Positions 10,414 to 23,668 of a stretch of DNA of 64,000 nucleotides are shown piece by piece. How positions within the stretch are numbered: the first letter of the stretch is position 1; the number at the start of each line of letters is the position of its first letter. Location: positions 3,190,538 to 3,254,537 of the forward strand of contig OX465118.1 of NCBI GenBank assembly GCA_949987565.1. Reading direction: 5' to 3'. The DNA is from Luidia sarsii (taxonomy: Eukaryota; Echinodermata; Asteroidea; Paxillosida; Luidiidae). A program made the position numbers and the translations under genes. The notes below the pieces were generated by a model. The model saw only the letters and a program-made list of their open reading frames with translations. It was not told where the DNA came from and ran no database searches.

Positions 10414-13400
10414 TTGGCGGAAGCATGACCGTTAGTTCGGAATAGCGCCCCCAATACACAGACAATCAAAGAAACCAGAATACTTCGTTTTGATATAACA
10501 GCGTACGTCAGTGAAAGAATACATTTCACTTTTGATCAGTCCTCTACACAAGTACATTTTCAAGGGATATTTTCCACTGAAATTGCGACACTCCCGGATT
10601 GAAAACAAAATGATTCTACGTTAATTCACTTGATTTTTATAGTCGTTCTTGTTGGTCTTTTTGAGGGGTTGTTGCTTGTTTCTTTGGGCTTCGGTAGTCT
10701 GCCATATTTTTATACAACTTTGTTTCAATGAGGGGTCTTTGGAGGGTAATTAACCGATACATTGTAGAATAAGTGAAGCTTAAGACAACCTGGGGGTTCC
10801 GTGATTGCAACTTGCAAATACAGAATGTTGAGTTTCCTGCTTGAACGGCTTTTCTTTAATCGGGGCCTTTGGACTCTAAATAACTGATACATTGTAGAAT
10901 AAGTGAAGCTTGGGACCACCCGAGTGTTCAGTGTTTGATTTCGGGTGTAATTTGGTACATATTGGGGCTTGAAATATGGCGCTATTTGAATTTGCTGTGG
11001 AAGAAAAGGGATGCTTCCCAAAATCCTCGTCGATGAAAATCGGCTTTGAGAGCAACACACGAGTTACTGCACTTTGCTCACAATCGTCTCGAACGACACC
11101 TTCCAGAGAAATATCGCCCAACCCGTCACTTTAGCCGTTGTTTTAAAATTAATCCGCCCAATGATAGTTTAAAAAAATACAATACCTCTGACCCTCTATC
11201 GCCAACTTCCATCGCTCTCTTTTCAGCATCAATACGTCACCAACAATATTTGATCTGATTATCAAATCAAATTTACACAATTCACTGTGCGACCGATAAT
11301 TATCCATCAATAACGCGAACTACTTTGCGTGTGTGTGTGACGGATGGCACCCAAGCAAGTTGGCGGAAGCATGACCGTTAGTTCGGAATAGCGCCCCCAA
11401 TACACAGACAATCAAAGAAACCAGAATACTTCGTTTTGATATAACAGCGTACGTCAGTGAAAGAATACATTTCACTTTTGATCAGTCCTCTACACAAGTA
11501 CATTTTCAAGGGATATTTTCCACTGAAATTGCGACACTCCCGGATTGAAAACAAAATGATTCTACGTTAATTCACTTGATTTTTATAGTCGTTCTTGTTG
11601 GTGTTTTTGAGGGGTTGTTGCTTGTTTCTTTGGGCTTCGGTAGTCTGCCATATTTGTATACAACTTTGTTTCAATGAGGGGTCTTTGGAGGGTAATTAAC
11701 CGATACATTGTAGAATAAGTGAAGCTTAAGACAACCTGGGGGTTCCGTGATTGCAACTTGCAAATACAGAATGTTGAGTTTCCTGCTTGAACGGCTTTTC
11801 TTTAATCGGGGCCTTTGGACTCTAAATAACTGATACATTGTAGAATAAGTGAAGCTTGGGACCACCCGAGTGTTCAGTGTTTGATTTCGGGTGTAATTTG
11901 GTACATATTGGGGCTTGAAATATGGCGCTATTTGACTTTGCTGTGGAAGAATAGGGATGCTTCCCAAAATCCTCGTCGATGAAAATCGGCTTGGAGAGCA
12001 ACAAACGAGTTACTGCGCTTTGCTCACAATCGTCTCGAACGACACCTTCCAGAGAAATATCGCCCAACCCGACACTTTAGCCGTTGTTTTGAAATTAATC
12101 CGCCCAATGATAGTTTAAAAAAATACAATACCTCTGACCCTCTATCGCCAACTTCCATCTCTCTCTTTTCAGCATCAATACGTCACCAACAATATTTGAT
12201 CTGATTATTAAATCAAATTTACACAATTCACTGTCCGACCGATAATTATCCATCAATAACGCGAACTACTTTGCGTGTGTGTGTGACGGATGGCACCCAA
12301 GCAAGTTGGCGGAAGCATGACCGTTAGTTCGGAATAGCGCCCCCAATACACAGCCTATCAAAGAAACCAGAATACTACGTTTTGATATAACAGCGTACGT
12401 CAGTGAAAGAATACATTTCACTTTTGATCAGTCCTCTACACAAGTACATTTTCAAGAGATAATTTCCACTGAAATTGCGACACTCCCGGATTGAAAACAA
12501 AATGATTCTACGTTAATTCACTTGATTTTTATAGTCGTTCTTGTTGGTGTTTTTGAGGGGTTGTTGCTTGTTTCTTTGGGCTTCGGTAGTCTGCCATATT
12601 TGTATACAACTTTGTTTCAATGAGGGGTCTTTGGAGGGTAATTAACCGATACATTGTAGAATAAGTGAAGCTTAAGACAACCTGGGGGTTCCGTGATTGC
12701 AACTTGCAAATACAGAATGTTGAGTTTCCTGCTTGAACGGCTTTTCTTTAATCGGGGCCTTTGGACTCTAAATAACTGATACATTGTAGAATAAGTGAAG
12801 CTTGGGACCACCCGAGTGTTCAGTGTTTGATTTCGGGTGTAATTTGGTACATATTGGGGCTTGAAATATGGCGCTATTTGAATTTGCTGTGGAAGAAAAG
12901 GGATGCTTCCCAAAATCCTCGTCGATGAAAATCGGCTTTGAGAGCAACACACGAGTTACTGCACTTTGCTCACAATCGTCTCGAACGACACCTTCCAGAG
13001 AAATATCGCCCAACCCGTCACTTTAGCCGTTGTTTTAAAATTAATCCGCCCAATGATAGTTTAAAAAAATACAATACCTCTGACCCTCTATCGCCAACTT
13101 CCATCGCTCTCTTTTCAGCATCAATACGTCACCAACAATATTTGATCTGATTATCAAATCAAATTTACACAATTCACTGTGCGACCGATAATTATCCATC
13201 AATAACGCGAACTACTTTGCGTGTGTGTGTGACGGATGGCACCCAAGCAAGTTGGCGGAAGCATGACCGTTAGTTCGGAATAGCGCCCCCAATACACAGA
13301 CAATCAAAGAAACCAGAATACTTCGTTTTGATATAACAGCGTACGTCAGTGAAAGAATACATTTCACTTTTGATCAGTCCTCTACACAAGTACATTTTCA

Positions 13401-14197
13401 AGGGATATTTTCCACTGAAATTGCGACACTCCCGGATTGAAAACAAAATGATTCTACGTTAATTCACTTGATTTTTATAGTCGTTCTTGTTGGTGTTTTT
13501 GAGGGGTTGTTGCTTGTTTCTTTGGGCTTCGGTAGTCTGCCATATTTGTATACAACTTTGTTTCAATGAGGGGTCTTTGGAGGGTAATTAACCGATACAT
13601 TGTAGAATAAGTGAAGCTTAAGACAACCTGGGGGTTCCGTGATTGCAACTTGCAAATACAGAATGTTGAGTTTCCTGCTTGAACGGCTTTTCTTTAATCG
13701 GGGCCTTTGGACTCTAAATAACTGATACATTGTAGAATAAGTGAAGCTTGGGACCACCCGAGTGTTCAGTGTTTGATTTCGGGTGTAATTTGGTACATAT
13801 TGGGGCTTGAAATATGGCGCTATTTGACTTTGCTGTGGAAGAATAGGGATGCTTCCCAAAATCCTCGTCGATGAAAATCGGCTTGGAGAGCAACAAACGA
13901 GTTACTGCGCTTTGCTCACAATCGTCTCGAACGACACCTTCCAGAGAAATATCGCCCAACCCGACACTTTAGCCGTTGTTTTGAAATTAATCCGCCCAAT
14001 GATAGTTTAAAAAAATACAATACCTCTGACCCTCTATCGCCAACTTCCATCTCTCTCTTTTCAGCATCAATACGTCACCAACAATATTTGATCTGATTAT
14101 TAAATCAAATTTACACAATTCACTGTCCGACCGATAATTATCCATCAATAACGCGAACTACTTTGCGTGTGTGTGTGACGGATGGCACCCAAGCAAG
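10414..14197. repeat. Copies 12-15: second duplicated dimer
   Basis: Starts are 10414, 11360, 12306 and 13252. Copies 12 and 14 share the private pair GAAAAGGGATG and GGCTTTGAGAGC plus TTTTAAAATT. Copies 13 and 15 share CAAACG, CCCGACAC and ATTATTAAATC. The left ends of 12 and 14 differ (GACAATC/GATATTTT/GGTCTTTTTG against CCTATC/GAGATAATT/TTTGTATAC), which places the duplication edge inside copy 12 to the right of the T-rich stretch near 10710. Confidence 0.88.
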
Positions 14198-17037
14198 TTG
14201 GCGGAAGCATGACCGTTAGTTCGGAATAGCGCCCCCAATACACAGCCTATCAAAGAAACCAGAATACTACGTTTTGATATAACAGCGTACGTCAGTGAAA
14301 GATTACATTTCACTTTTGATCAGTCCTCTACACAAGTACATTTTCAAGAGATAATTTCCACTGAAATTGCGACACTCCCGGATTGAAAACAAAATGATTC
14401 TACGTTAATTCACTTGATTTTTATAGTCGTTCTTGTTGGTGTTTTTGAGGGGTTGTTGCTTGTTTCTTTGGGCTTCGGTAGTCTGCCATATTTGTATACA
14501 ACTTTGTTTCAATGAGGGGTCTTTGGAGGGTAATTAACCGATACATTGTAGAATAAGTGAAGCTTAAGACAACCTGGGGGTTCCGTGATGGCAACTTGCA
14601 AATACAGAATGTTGAGTTTCCTGCTTGAACGGCTTTTTATTTAATCGGGGCCTTTGGACTCTAAATAACTGATACATTGTAGAATAAGTGAAGCTTGGGA
14701 CCACCCGATTGTTCAGTGTTTGATTTCGGGTGTAATTTGGTACATATTGGGGCTTGAAATATGGCGCTATTTGACTTTGCTGTGGAAGAATAGGGATGCT
14801 TCCCAAAATCCTCGTCGATGAAAATCGGCTTGGAGAGCAACAAACGAGTTACTGCGCTTTGCTCACAATCGTCTCGAACGACACCTTCCAGAGAAATATC
14901 ACCCAACCCGTCACTTTAGCCGTTGTTTTGAAATTAATCCGCCCAATGATAGTTTAAAAAAATACAATACCTCTGACCCTCTATCGCCAACTTCCATCGC
15001 TCTCTTTTCAGCATCAAAACGTCACCAACAATATTTGATCTGATTATCAAATCAAATTTACACAATTCACTGTGCGACCGATAATTATCAATGAATACCG
15101 CGAACTACTTTGCGTTTGTGTGTGACGGATGGCACCCAAGCAAGTTGGCGGAAGCATGACCGTTAGTTCGGAATAGCGCCCCCAATACACAGACAATCAA
15201 AGAAACCAGAATACTTCGTTTTGATATAACAGCGTACGTCAGTGAAAGAATACATTTCACTTTTGATCAGTCCTCTACACAAGTACATTTTCAAGGGATA
15301 ATTTCCACTGAAATTGCGACACTCCCGGATTGAAAACAAAATGATTCTATGTTAATTCACTTGATTTTTATAGTCGTTCTTGTTGGTGTTTTTGAGGGGT
15401 TGTTGCTTGTTTCTTTGGGCTTCGGTAGTCTGCCATATTTGTATACAACTTTGTTTCAATGAGGGGTCTTTGGAGGGTAATTAACCGATACATTGTAGAA
15501 TAAGTGAAGCTTAAGACAACCTGGGGGTTCCGTGATTGCAACTTGCAAATACAGAATGTTGAGTTTCCTGCTTGAACGGCTTTTCTTTAATCGGGGCCTT
15601 TGGACTCTAAATAACTGATACATTGTAGAATAAGTGAAGCTTGGGACCACCCGAGTGTTCAGTGTTTGATTTCGGGTGTAATTTGGTACATATTGGGGCT
15701 TGAAATATGGCGCTATTTGACTTTGCTGTGGAAGAATAGGGATGCTTCCCAAAATCCTCGTCGATGAAAATCGGCTTGGAGAGCAACAAACGAGTTACTG
15801 CGCTTTGCTCACAATCGTCTCGAACGACACCTTCCAGAGAAATATCGCCCAACCCGTCACTTTAGCCGTTGTTTTGAAATTAATCCGGCCAATGATAGTT
15901 TAAAAAAATACAATACCTCTGACCCTCTATCGCCAACTTCCATCTCTCTCTTTTTAGCATCAATACGTCACCAACAATATTTGATCTGATTATCAAATCA
16001 AATTTAAACAATTAACTGTGCGACCGATAATTATCCATAAATAACGCGAACTACTTTGCGTGTGTGTGTGACGGATGGCACCCAAGCAAGTTGGCGGAAG
16101 CATGACCATTAGTTCGGAATAGCGCCCCCAATACACAGCCTATCAAAGAAACCAGAATACTACGTTTTGATATAACAGCGTACGTCAGTGAAAGAATACA
16201 TTTCACTTTTGATCAGTCCTCTACACAAGTACATTTTCAAGAGATAATTTCCACTGAAATTGCGACACTCCCGGATTGAAAACAAAATGATTCTACGTTA
16301 ATTCACTTGATTTTTATAGTCGTTCTTGTTGGTGTTTTTGAGGGGTTGTTGCTTGTTTCTTTGGGCTTCGGTAGTCTGCCATATTTGTATACAACTTTGT
16401 TTCAATGAGGGGTCTTTGGAGGGTAATTAACCGATACATTGTAGAATAAGTGAAGCTTAAGACAACCTGGGGGTTCCGTGATGGCAACTTGCAAATACAG
16501 ATTGTTGAGTTTCCTGCTTGAACGGCTTTTTATTTAATCGGGGCCTTTGGACTCTAAATAACTGATACATTGTAGAATAAGTGAAGCTTGGGACCACCCG
16601 ATTGTTCAGTGTTTGATTTCGGGTGTAATTTGGTACATATTGGGGCTTGAAATATGGCGCTATTTGACTTTGCTGTGGAAGAATAGGGATGCTTCCCAAA
16701 ATCCTCGTCGATGAAAATCGGCTTGGAGAGCAACAAACGAGTTACTGCGCTTTGCTCACAATCGTCTCGAACGACACCTTCCAGAGAAATATCGCCCAAC
16801 CCGTCACTTTAGCCGTTGTTTTGAAATTAATCCGCCCAATGATAGTTTAAAAAAATACAATACCTCTGACCCTCTATCGCCAACTTCCATCGCTCTCTTT
16901 TCAGCATCAAAACGTCACCAACAATATTTGATCTGATTATCAAATCAAATTTACACAATTCACTGTGCGACCGATAATTATCAATGAATACCGCGAACTA
17001 CTTTGCGTTTGTGTGTGACGGATGGCACCCAAGCAAG
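14198..17037. repeat. Copies 16-18: run of CAAACG-class monomers
   Basis: Starts are 14198, 15145 and 16091. All three carry GACTTTG/CAAACG/GCGCTTTG. Copies 16 and 18 have the +1 CTTTTTATTT variant and the CAATGAATACC...GCGTTTG tail. Private changes include GAAAGATTAC (copy 16), CTTTTTAGCATC, AATCCGGCC and ATTTAAACAATTAACTG (copy 17), and GACCATTAG and CAGATTGTTG (copy 18). Confidence 0.87.
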
Positions 17038-19883
17038 TTGGCGGAAGCATGACCGTTAGTTCGGAATAGCGCCCCCAATACACAGACAATCAAAGAAACC
17101 AGAATACTTCGTTTTGATATAACAGCGTACGTCAGTGAAAGAATACATTTCACTTTTGATCAGTCCTCTACACAAGTACATTTTCAAGGGATAATTTCCA
17201 CTGAAATTGCGACACTCCCGGATTGAAAACAAAATGATTCTATGTTAATTCACTTGATTTTTATAGTCGTTCTTGTTGGTGTTTTTGAGGGGTTGTTGCT
17301 TGTTTCTTTGGGCTTCGGTAGTCTGCCATATTTGTATACAACTTTGTTTCAATGAGGGGTCTTTGGAGGGTAATTAACCGATACATTGTAGAATAAGTGA
17401 AGCTTAAGACAACCTGGGGGTTCCGTGATGGCAACTTGCAAATACAGAATGTTGAGTTTCCTGCTTGAACGGCTTTTTATTTAATCGGGGCCTTTGGACT
17501 CTAAATAACTGATACATTGTAGAATAAGTGAAGCTTGGGACCACCCGATTGTTCAGTGTTTGATTTCGGGTGTAATTTGGTACATATTGGGGCTTGAAAT
17601 ATGGCGCTATTTGACTTTGCTGTGGAAGAATAGGGATGCTTCCCAAAATCCTCGTCGATGAAAATCGGCTTGGAGAGCAACAAACGAGTTACTGCGCTTT
17701 GCTCACAATCGTCTCGAACGACACCTTCCAGAGAAATATCGCCCAACCCGTCACTTTAGCCGTTGTTTTGAAATTAATCCGCCCAATGATAGTTTAAAAA
17801 AATACAATACCTCTGACCCTCTATCGCCAACTTCCATCTCTTTCTTTTCAGCATCAATACGTCACCAACAATATCTGATCTGATTATCAAATCAAATTTA
17901 CAAAATCCACTGTGCGACCGATAATTATCAATAAATACCGCGAACTACTTTGCGTGTGTGTGTGACGGATGGCACCCAAGCAAGTTGGCGGAAGCATGAC
18001 CGTTAGTTCGGAATAGCGCCCCCAATACACAGCCTATCAAAGAAACCAGAATACTTCGTTTTGATATAACAGCGTACGTCAGTGAAAGAATACATTTCAC
18101 TTTTGATCAGTCCTCTACACAAGTACATTTTCAAGGGATAATTTCCACTGAAATTGCGACACTCCCGGATTGAAAACAAAATGATTCTACGTTAATTCAC
18201 TTGATTTTTATAGTCGTTCTTGTTGGTGTTTTTGAGGGGTTGTTGCTTGTTTCTTTGGGCTTCGGTAGTCTGCCATATTTTTATACAACTTTGTTTCAAT
18301 GAGGGGTCTTTGGAGGGTAATTAACCGATACATTGTAGAATAAGTGAAGCTTAAGACAACCTGGGGGTTCCGTGATTGCAACTTGCAAATACAGAATGTT
18401 GAGTTTCCTGCTTGAACGGCTTTTCTTTAATCGGGGCCTTTGGACTCTAAATAACTGATACATTGTAGAATAAGTGAAGCTTGGGACCACCCGAGTGTTC
18501 AGTGTTTGATTTCGGGTGTAATTTGGTACATATTGGGGCTTGAAATATGGCGCTATTTGAATTTGCTGTGGAAGAATAGGGATGCTTCCCAAAATCCTCG
18601 TCGATGAAAATCGGCTTGGAGAGCAACACACGAGTTACTGCACTTTGCTCACAATCGTCTCGAACGACACCTTCCAGAGAAATATCGCCCAACCCGTCAC
18701 TTTAGCCGTTGTTTTGAAATTAATCCGCCCAATGATAGTTTAAAAAAATACAATACCTCTGACCCTCTATCGCCAACTTCCATCGCTCTCTTTTCAGCAT
18801 CAAAACGTCACCAACAATATTTGATCTGATTATCAAATCAAATTTACACAATTCACTGTGCGACCGATAATTATCAATGAATACCGCGAACTACTTTGCG
18901 TTTGTGTGTGACGGATGGCACCCAAGCAAGTTGGCGGAAGCATGACCGTTAGTTCGGAATAGCGCCCCCAATACACAGACAATCAAAGAAACCAGAATAC
19001 TTCGTTTTGATATAACAGCGTACGTCAGTGAAAGAATACATTTCACTTTTGATCAGTCCTCTACACAAGTACATTTTCAAGGGATAATTTCCACTGAAAT
19101 TGCGACACTCCCGGATTGAAAACAAAATGATTCTATGTTAATTCACTTGATTTTTATAGTCGTTCTTGTTGGTGTTTTTGAGGGGTTGTTGCTTGTTTCT
19201 TTGGGCTTCGGTAGTCTGCCATATTTGTATACAACTTTGTTTCAATGAGGGGTCTTTGGAGGGTAATTAACCGATACATTGTAGAATAAGTGAAGCTTAA
19301 GACAACCTGGGGGTTCCGTGATGGCAACTTGCAAATACAGAATGTTGAGTTTCCTGCTTGAACGGCTTTTCTTTAATCGGGGCCTTTGGACTCTAAATAA
19401 CTGATACATTGTAGAATAAGTGAAGCTTGGGACCACCCGATTGTTCAGTGTTTGATTTCGGGTGTAATTTGGTACATATTGGGGCTTGAAATATGGCGCT
19501 ATTTGACTTTGCTGTGGAAGAATAGGGATGCTTCCCAAAATCCTCGTCGATGAAAATCGGCTTGGAGAGCAACAAACGAGTTACTGCGCTTTGCTCACAA
19601 TCGTCTCGAACGACACCTTCCAGAGAAATATCGCCCAACCCGTCACTTTAGCCGTTGTTTTGAAATTAATCCGCCCAATGATAGTTTAAAAAAATACAAT
19701 ACCTCTGAGCTCTGACCCTCTATCGCCAACTTCCATCGCTCTCTTTTCAGCATCAATACGTCACCAACAATATTTGATGTGATTATCAAATCAAATTTAC
19801 ACAATTCACTGTGCGACCGATAATTATCCATAAATAACGCGATTTACTTTGCGTGTGTGTGTGACGGATGGCACCCAAGCAAA
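17038..19883. repeat. Copies 19-21: second instance of the 6-8 trimer
   Basis: Starts are 17038, 17985 and 18931. Copy 19 repeats the ATATCTGATC, AAAATCCAC and CAATAAATACC tail of copy 6. Copy 20 matches copy 7 at the diagnostic sites, and copy 21 starts like copy 8. Copy 21 additionally has the 7-bp insertion (GAGCTC at 19707) plus private TTTGATGTGATT and GCGATTTACT, so its right part comes from a different subtype. Confidence 0.86.
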
Positions 19884-21775
19884 ATGGCGGAAGCATGACC
19901 GTTAGTTCGGAATAGCGCCCCCAATACACAGACTATCAAAGAAACCAGAATACTTCGTTTTGATATAACAGCGTACGTCAGTGAAAGAATACATTTCACT
20001 TTTGATCAGTCCTCTACACAAGTACATTTTCAACGGATAATTTCCACTGAAATTGCGACACTCCCGGATTGAAAACAAAATGATTCTACGTTAATTCACT
20101 TGATTTTTATAGTCGTTCTTGTTGGTGTTTTTGAGGGGTTGTTGCTTGTTTCTTTGGGCTTCGGTAGTCTGCCATATTTTTATACAACTTTGTTTCAATG
20201 AGGGGTCTTTGGAGGGTAATTAACCGATACATTGTAGAATAAGTGAAGCTTAAGACAACCTGGGGGTTCCGTGATTGCAACTTGCAAATACAGAATGTTG
20301 AGTTTCCTGCTTGAACGGCTTTTCTTTAATCGGGGCCTTTGGACTCTAAATAACTGATACATTGTAGAATAAGTGAAGCTTGGGACCACCCGAGTGTTCA
20401 GTGTTTGATTTCGGGTGTAATTTGGTACATATTGGGGCTTGAAATATGGCGCTATTTGAATTTGCTGTGGAAGAATAGGGATGCTTCCCAAAATCCTCGT
20501 CGATGAAAATCGGCTTGGAGAGCAACACACGAGTTACTGCACTTTGCTCACAATCGTCTCGAACGACACCTTCCAGAGAAATATCGCCCAACCCGTCACT
20601 TTAGCCGTTGTTTTGAAATTAATCCGCCCAATGATAGTTTAAAAAAATACAATACCTCTGACCCTCTATCGCCATCTTCCATCGCTCTCTTTTCAGCATC
20701 AAAACGTCACCAACAATATTTGATCTGATTATCAAATCAAATTTACACAATTCACTGTGCGACCGATAATTATCAATGAATACCGCGAACTACTTTGCGT
20801 TTGTGTGTGACGGATGGCACCCAAGCAAGTTGGCGGAAGCATGACCGTTAGTTCGGAATAGCGCCCCCAATACACAGACAATCAAAGAAACCAGAATACT
20901 TCGTTTTGATATAACAGCGTACGTCAGTGAAAGAATACAGTTCACTTTTGATCAGTCCTCTACACAAGTACATTTTCAAGGGATAATTTCCACTGAAATT
21001 GCGACACTCCCGGATTGAAAACAAAATGATTCTACGTTAATTCACTTGATTTTTATAGTCGTTCTTGTTGGTGTTTTTGAGGGGTTGTTGCTTGTTTCTT
21101 TGGGCTTCGGTAGTCTGCCATATTTGTATACAACTTTGTTTCAATGAGGGGTCTTTGGAGGGTAATTAACCGATACATTGTAGAATAAGTGAAGCTTAAG
21201 ACAACCTGGGGGTTCCGTGATTGCAACTTGCAAATACAGAATGTTGAGTTTCCTGCTTGAACGGCTTTTCTTTAATCGGGGCCTTTGGACTCTAAATAAC
21301 TGATACATTGTAGAATAAGTGAAGCTTGGGACCACCCGAGTGTTCAGTGTTTGATTTCGGGTGTAATTTGGTACATATTGGGGCTTGAAATATGGCGCTA
21401 TTTGAATTTGCTGTGGAAGAATAGGGATGCTTCCCAAAATCCTCGTCGATGAAAATCGGCTTGGAGAGCAACACACGAGTTACTGCACTTTGCTCACAAT
21501 CGTCTCGAACGACACCTTCCAGAGAAATATCGCCCAACCCGTCACTTTAGCCGTTGTTTTAAAATTAATCCGCCCAATGATAGTTTAAAAAAATACAATA
21601 CCTCTGACCCTCTATCGCCAACTTCCATCGCTCTCTTTTCAGCATCAATACGTCACCAACAATATTTGATCTGATTATCAAATCAAATTTACACAATTCA
21701 CTGTGCGACCGATAATTATCAATGAATACCGCGAACTACTTTGCGTTTGTGTGTGACGGATGGCACCCAAGCAAG
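19884..21775. repeat. Copies 22-23
   Basis: Starts are 19884 and 20830. This pair resembles copies 10-11: GACTATC and an AAAATGG start in the first, CAGTTCAC in the second. Copy 22 has private CAACGGATAATT and shares CGCCATCTTCC with copy 27 only. Copy 23 carries TTTTAAAATT like copies 2, 4, 12 and 14. Confidence 0.86.
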
Positions 21776-23668
21776 TTGGCGGAAGCATGACCGTTAGTTC
21801 GGAATAGCGCCCCCAATACACAGACAATCAAAGAAACCAGAATACTTCGTTTTGATATAACAGCGTACGTCAGTGAAAGAATACATTTCACTTTTGATCA
21901 GTCCTCTACACAAGTACATTTTCAAGGGATATTTTCCACTGAAATTGCGACACTCCCGGATTGAAAACAAAATGATTCTACGTTAATTCACTTGATTTTT
22001 ATAGTCGTTCTTGTTGGTGTTTTTGAGGGGTTGTTGCTTGTTTCTTTGGGCTTCGGTAGTCTGCCATATTTGTATACAACTTTGTTTCAATGAGGGGTCT
22101 TTGGAGGGTATTTAACCGATACATTGTAGAATAAGTGAAGCTTAAGACAACCTGGGGGTTCCGTGATGGCAACTTGCAAATACAGAATGTTGAGTTTCCT
22201 GCTTGAACGGCTTTTTATTTAATCGGGGCCTTTGGACTCTAAATAACTGATACATTGTAGAATAAGTGAAGCTTGGGACCACCCGATTGTTCAGTGTTTG
22301 ATTTCGGGTGTAATTTGGTACATATTGGGGCTTGAAATATGGCGCTATTTGACTTTGCTGTGGAAGAATAGGGATGCTTCCCAAAATCCTCGTCGATGAA
22401 AATCGGCTTGGAGAGCAACAAACGAGTTACTGCGCTTTGCTCACAATCGTCTCGAACGACACCTTCCAGAGAAATATCGCCCAACCCGTCACTTTAGCCG
22501 TTGTTTTGAAATTAATCCGCCCAATGATAGTTTAAAAAAATACAATACCTCTGACCCTCTATCGCCAACTTCCATCTCTTTCTTTTCAGCATCAATACGT
22601 CACCAACAATATCTGATCTGATTATCAAATCAAATTTACAAAATCCACTGTGCGACCGATAATTATCAATAAATACCGCGAACTACTTTGCGTGTGTGTG
22701 TGACGGATGGCACCCAAGCAAGTTGGCGGAAGCATGACCGTTAGTTCGGAATAGCGCCCCCAATACACAGCCTATCAAAGAAACCAGAATACTTCGTTTT
22801 GATATAACAGCGTACGTCAGTGAAAGAATACATTTCACTTTTGATCAGTCCTCTACACAAGTACATTTTCAAGGGATAATTTCCACTGAAATTGCGACAC
22901 TCCCGGATTGAAAACAAAATGATTCTACGTTAATTCACTTGATTTTTATAGTCGTTCTTGTTGGTGTTTTTGAGGGGTTGTTGCTTGTTTCTTTGGGCTT
23001 CGGTAGTCTGCCATATTTGTATACAACTTTGTTTCAATGAGGGGTCTTTGGAGGGTAATTAACCGATACATTGTAGAATAAGTGAAGCTTAAGACAACCT
23101 GGGGGTTCCGTGATTGCAACTTGCAAATACAGAATGTTGAGTTTCCTGCTTGAACGGCTTTTCTTTAGTCGGGGCCTTTGGACTCTAAATAACTGATACA
23201 TTGTAGAATAAGTGAAGCTTGGGACCACCCGAGTGTTCAGTGTTTGATTTCGGGTGTAATTTGGTACATATTAGGGCTTGAAATATGGCGCTATTTGACT
23301 TTGCTGTGGAAGAATAGGGATGCTTCCCAAAATCCTCGTCGATGAAAATCGGCTTGGAGAGCAACAAACGAGTTACTGCGCTTTGCTCACAATCGTCTCG
23401 AACGACACCTTCCAGAGAAATATCGCCCAACCCGACACTTTAGCCGTTGTTTTGAAATTAATCCGCCCAATGATAGTTTAAAAAAATACAATACCTCTGA
23501 CCCTCTATCGCCAACTTCCATCTCTCTCTTTTCAGCATCAATACGTCACCAACAATATTTGATCTGATTATCAAATCAAATTTACACAATTCACTGTCCG
23601 ACCGATAATTATCCATCAATAACGCGAACTACTTTGCGTGTGTGTGTGACGGATGGCACCCAAGCAAA
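21776..23668. repeat. Copies 24-25
   Basis: Starts are 21776 and 22723. Copy 24 has the copy 6 type tail (ATATCTGATC, AAAATCCAC) and private GGTATTTAACC. Copy 25 is CAAACG class with private TTTAGTCGGGG and CATATTAGGGC and ends in AAAATGGCGG. Both belong to the left-domain subtype mix. Confidence 0.86.
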
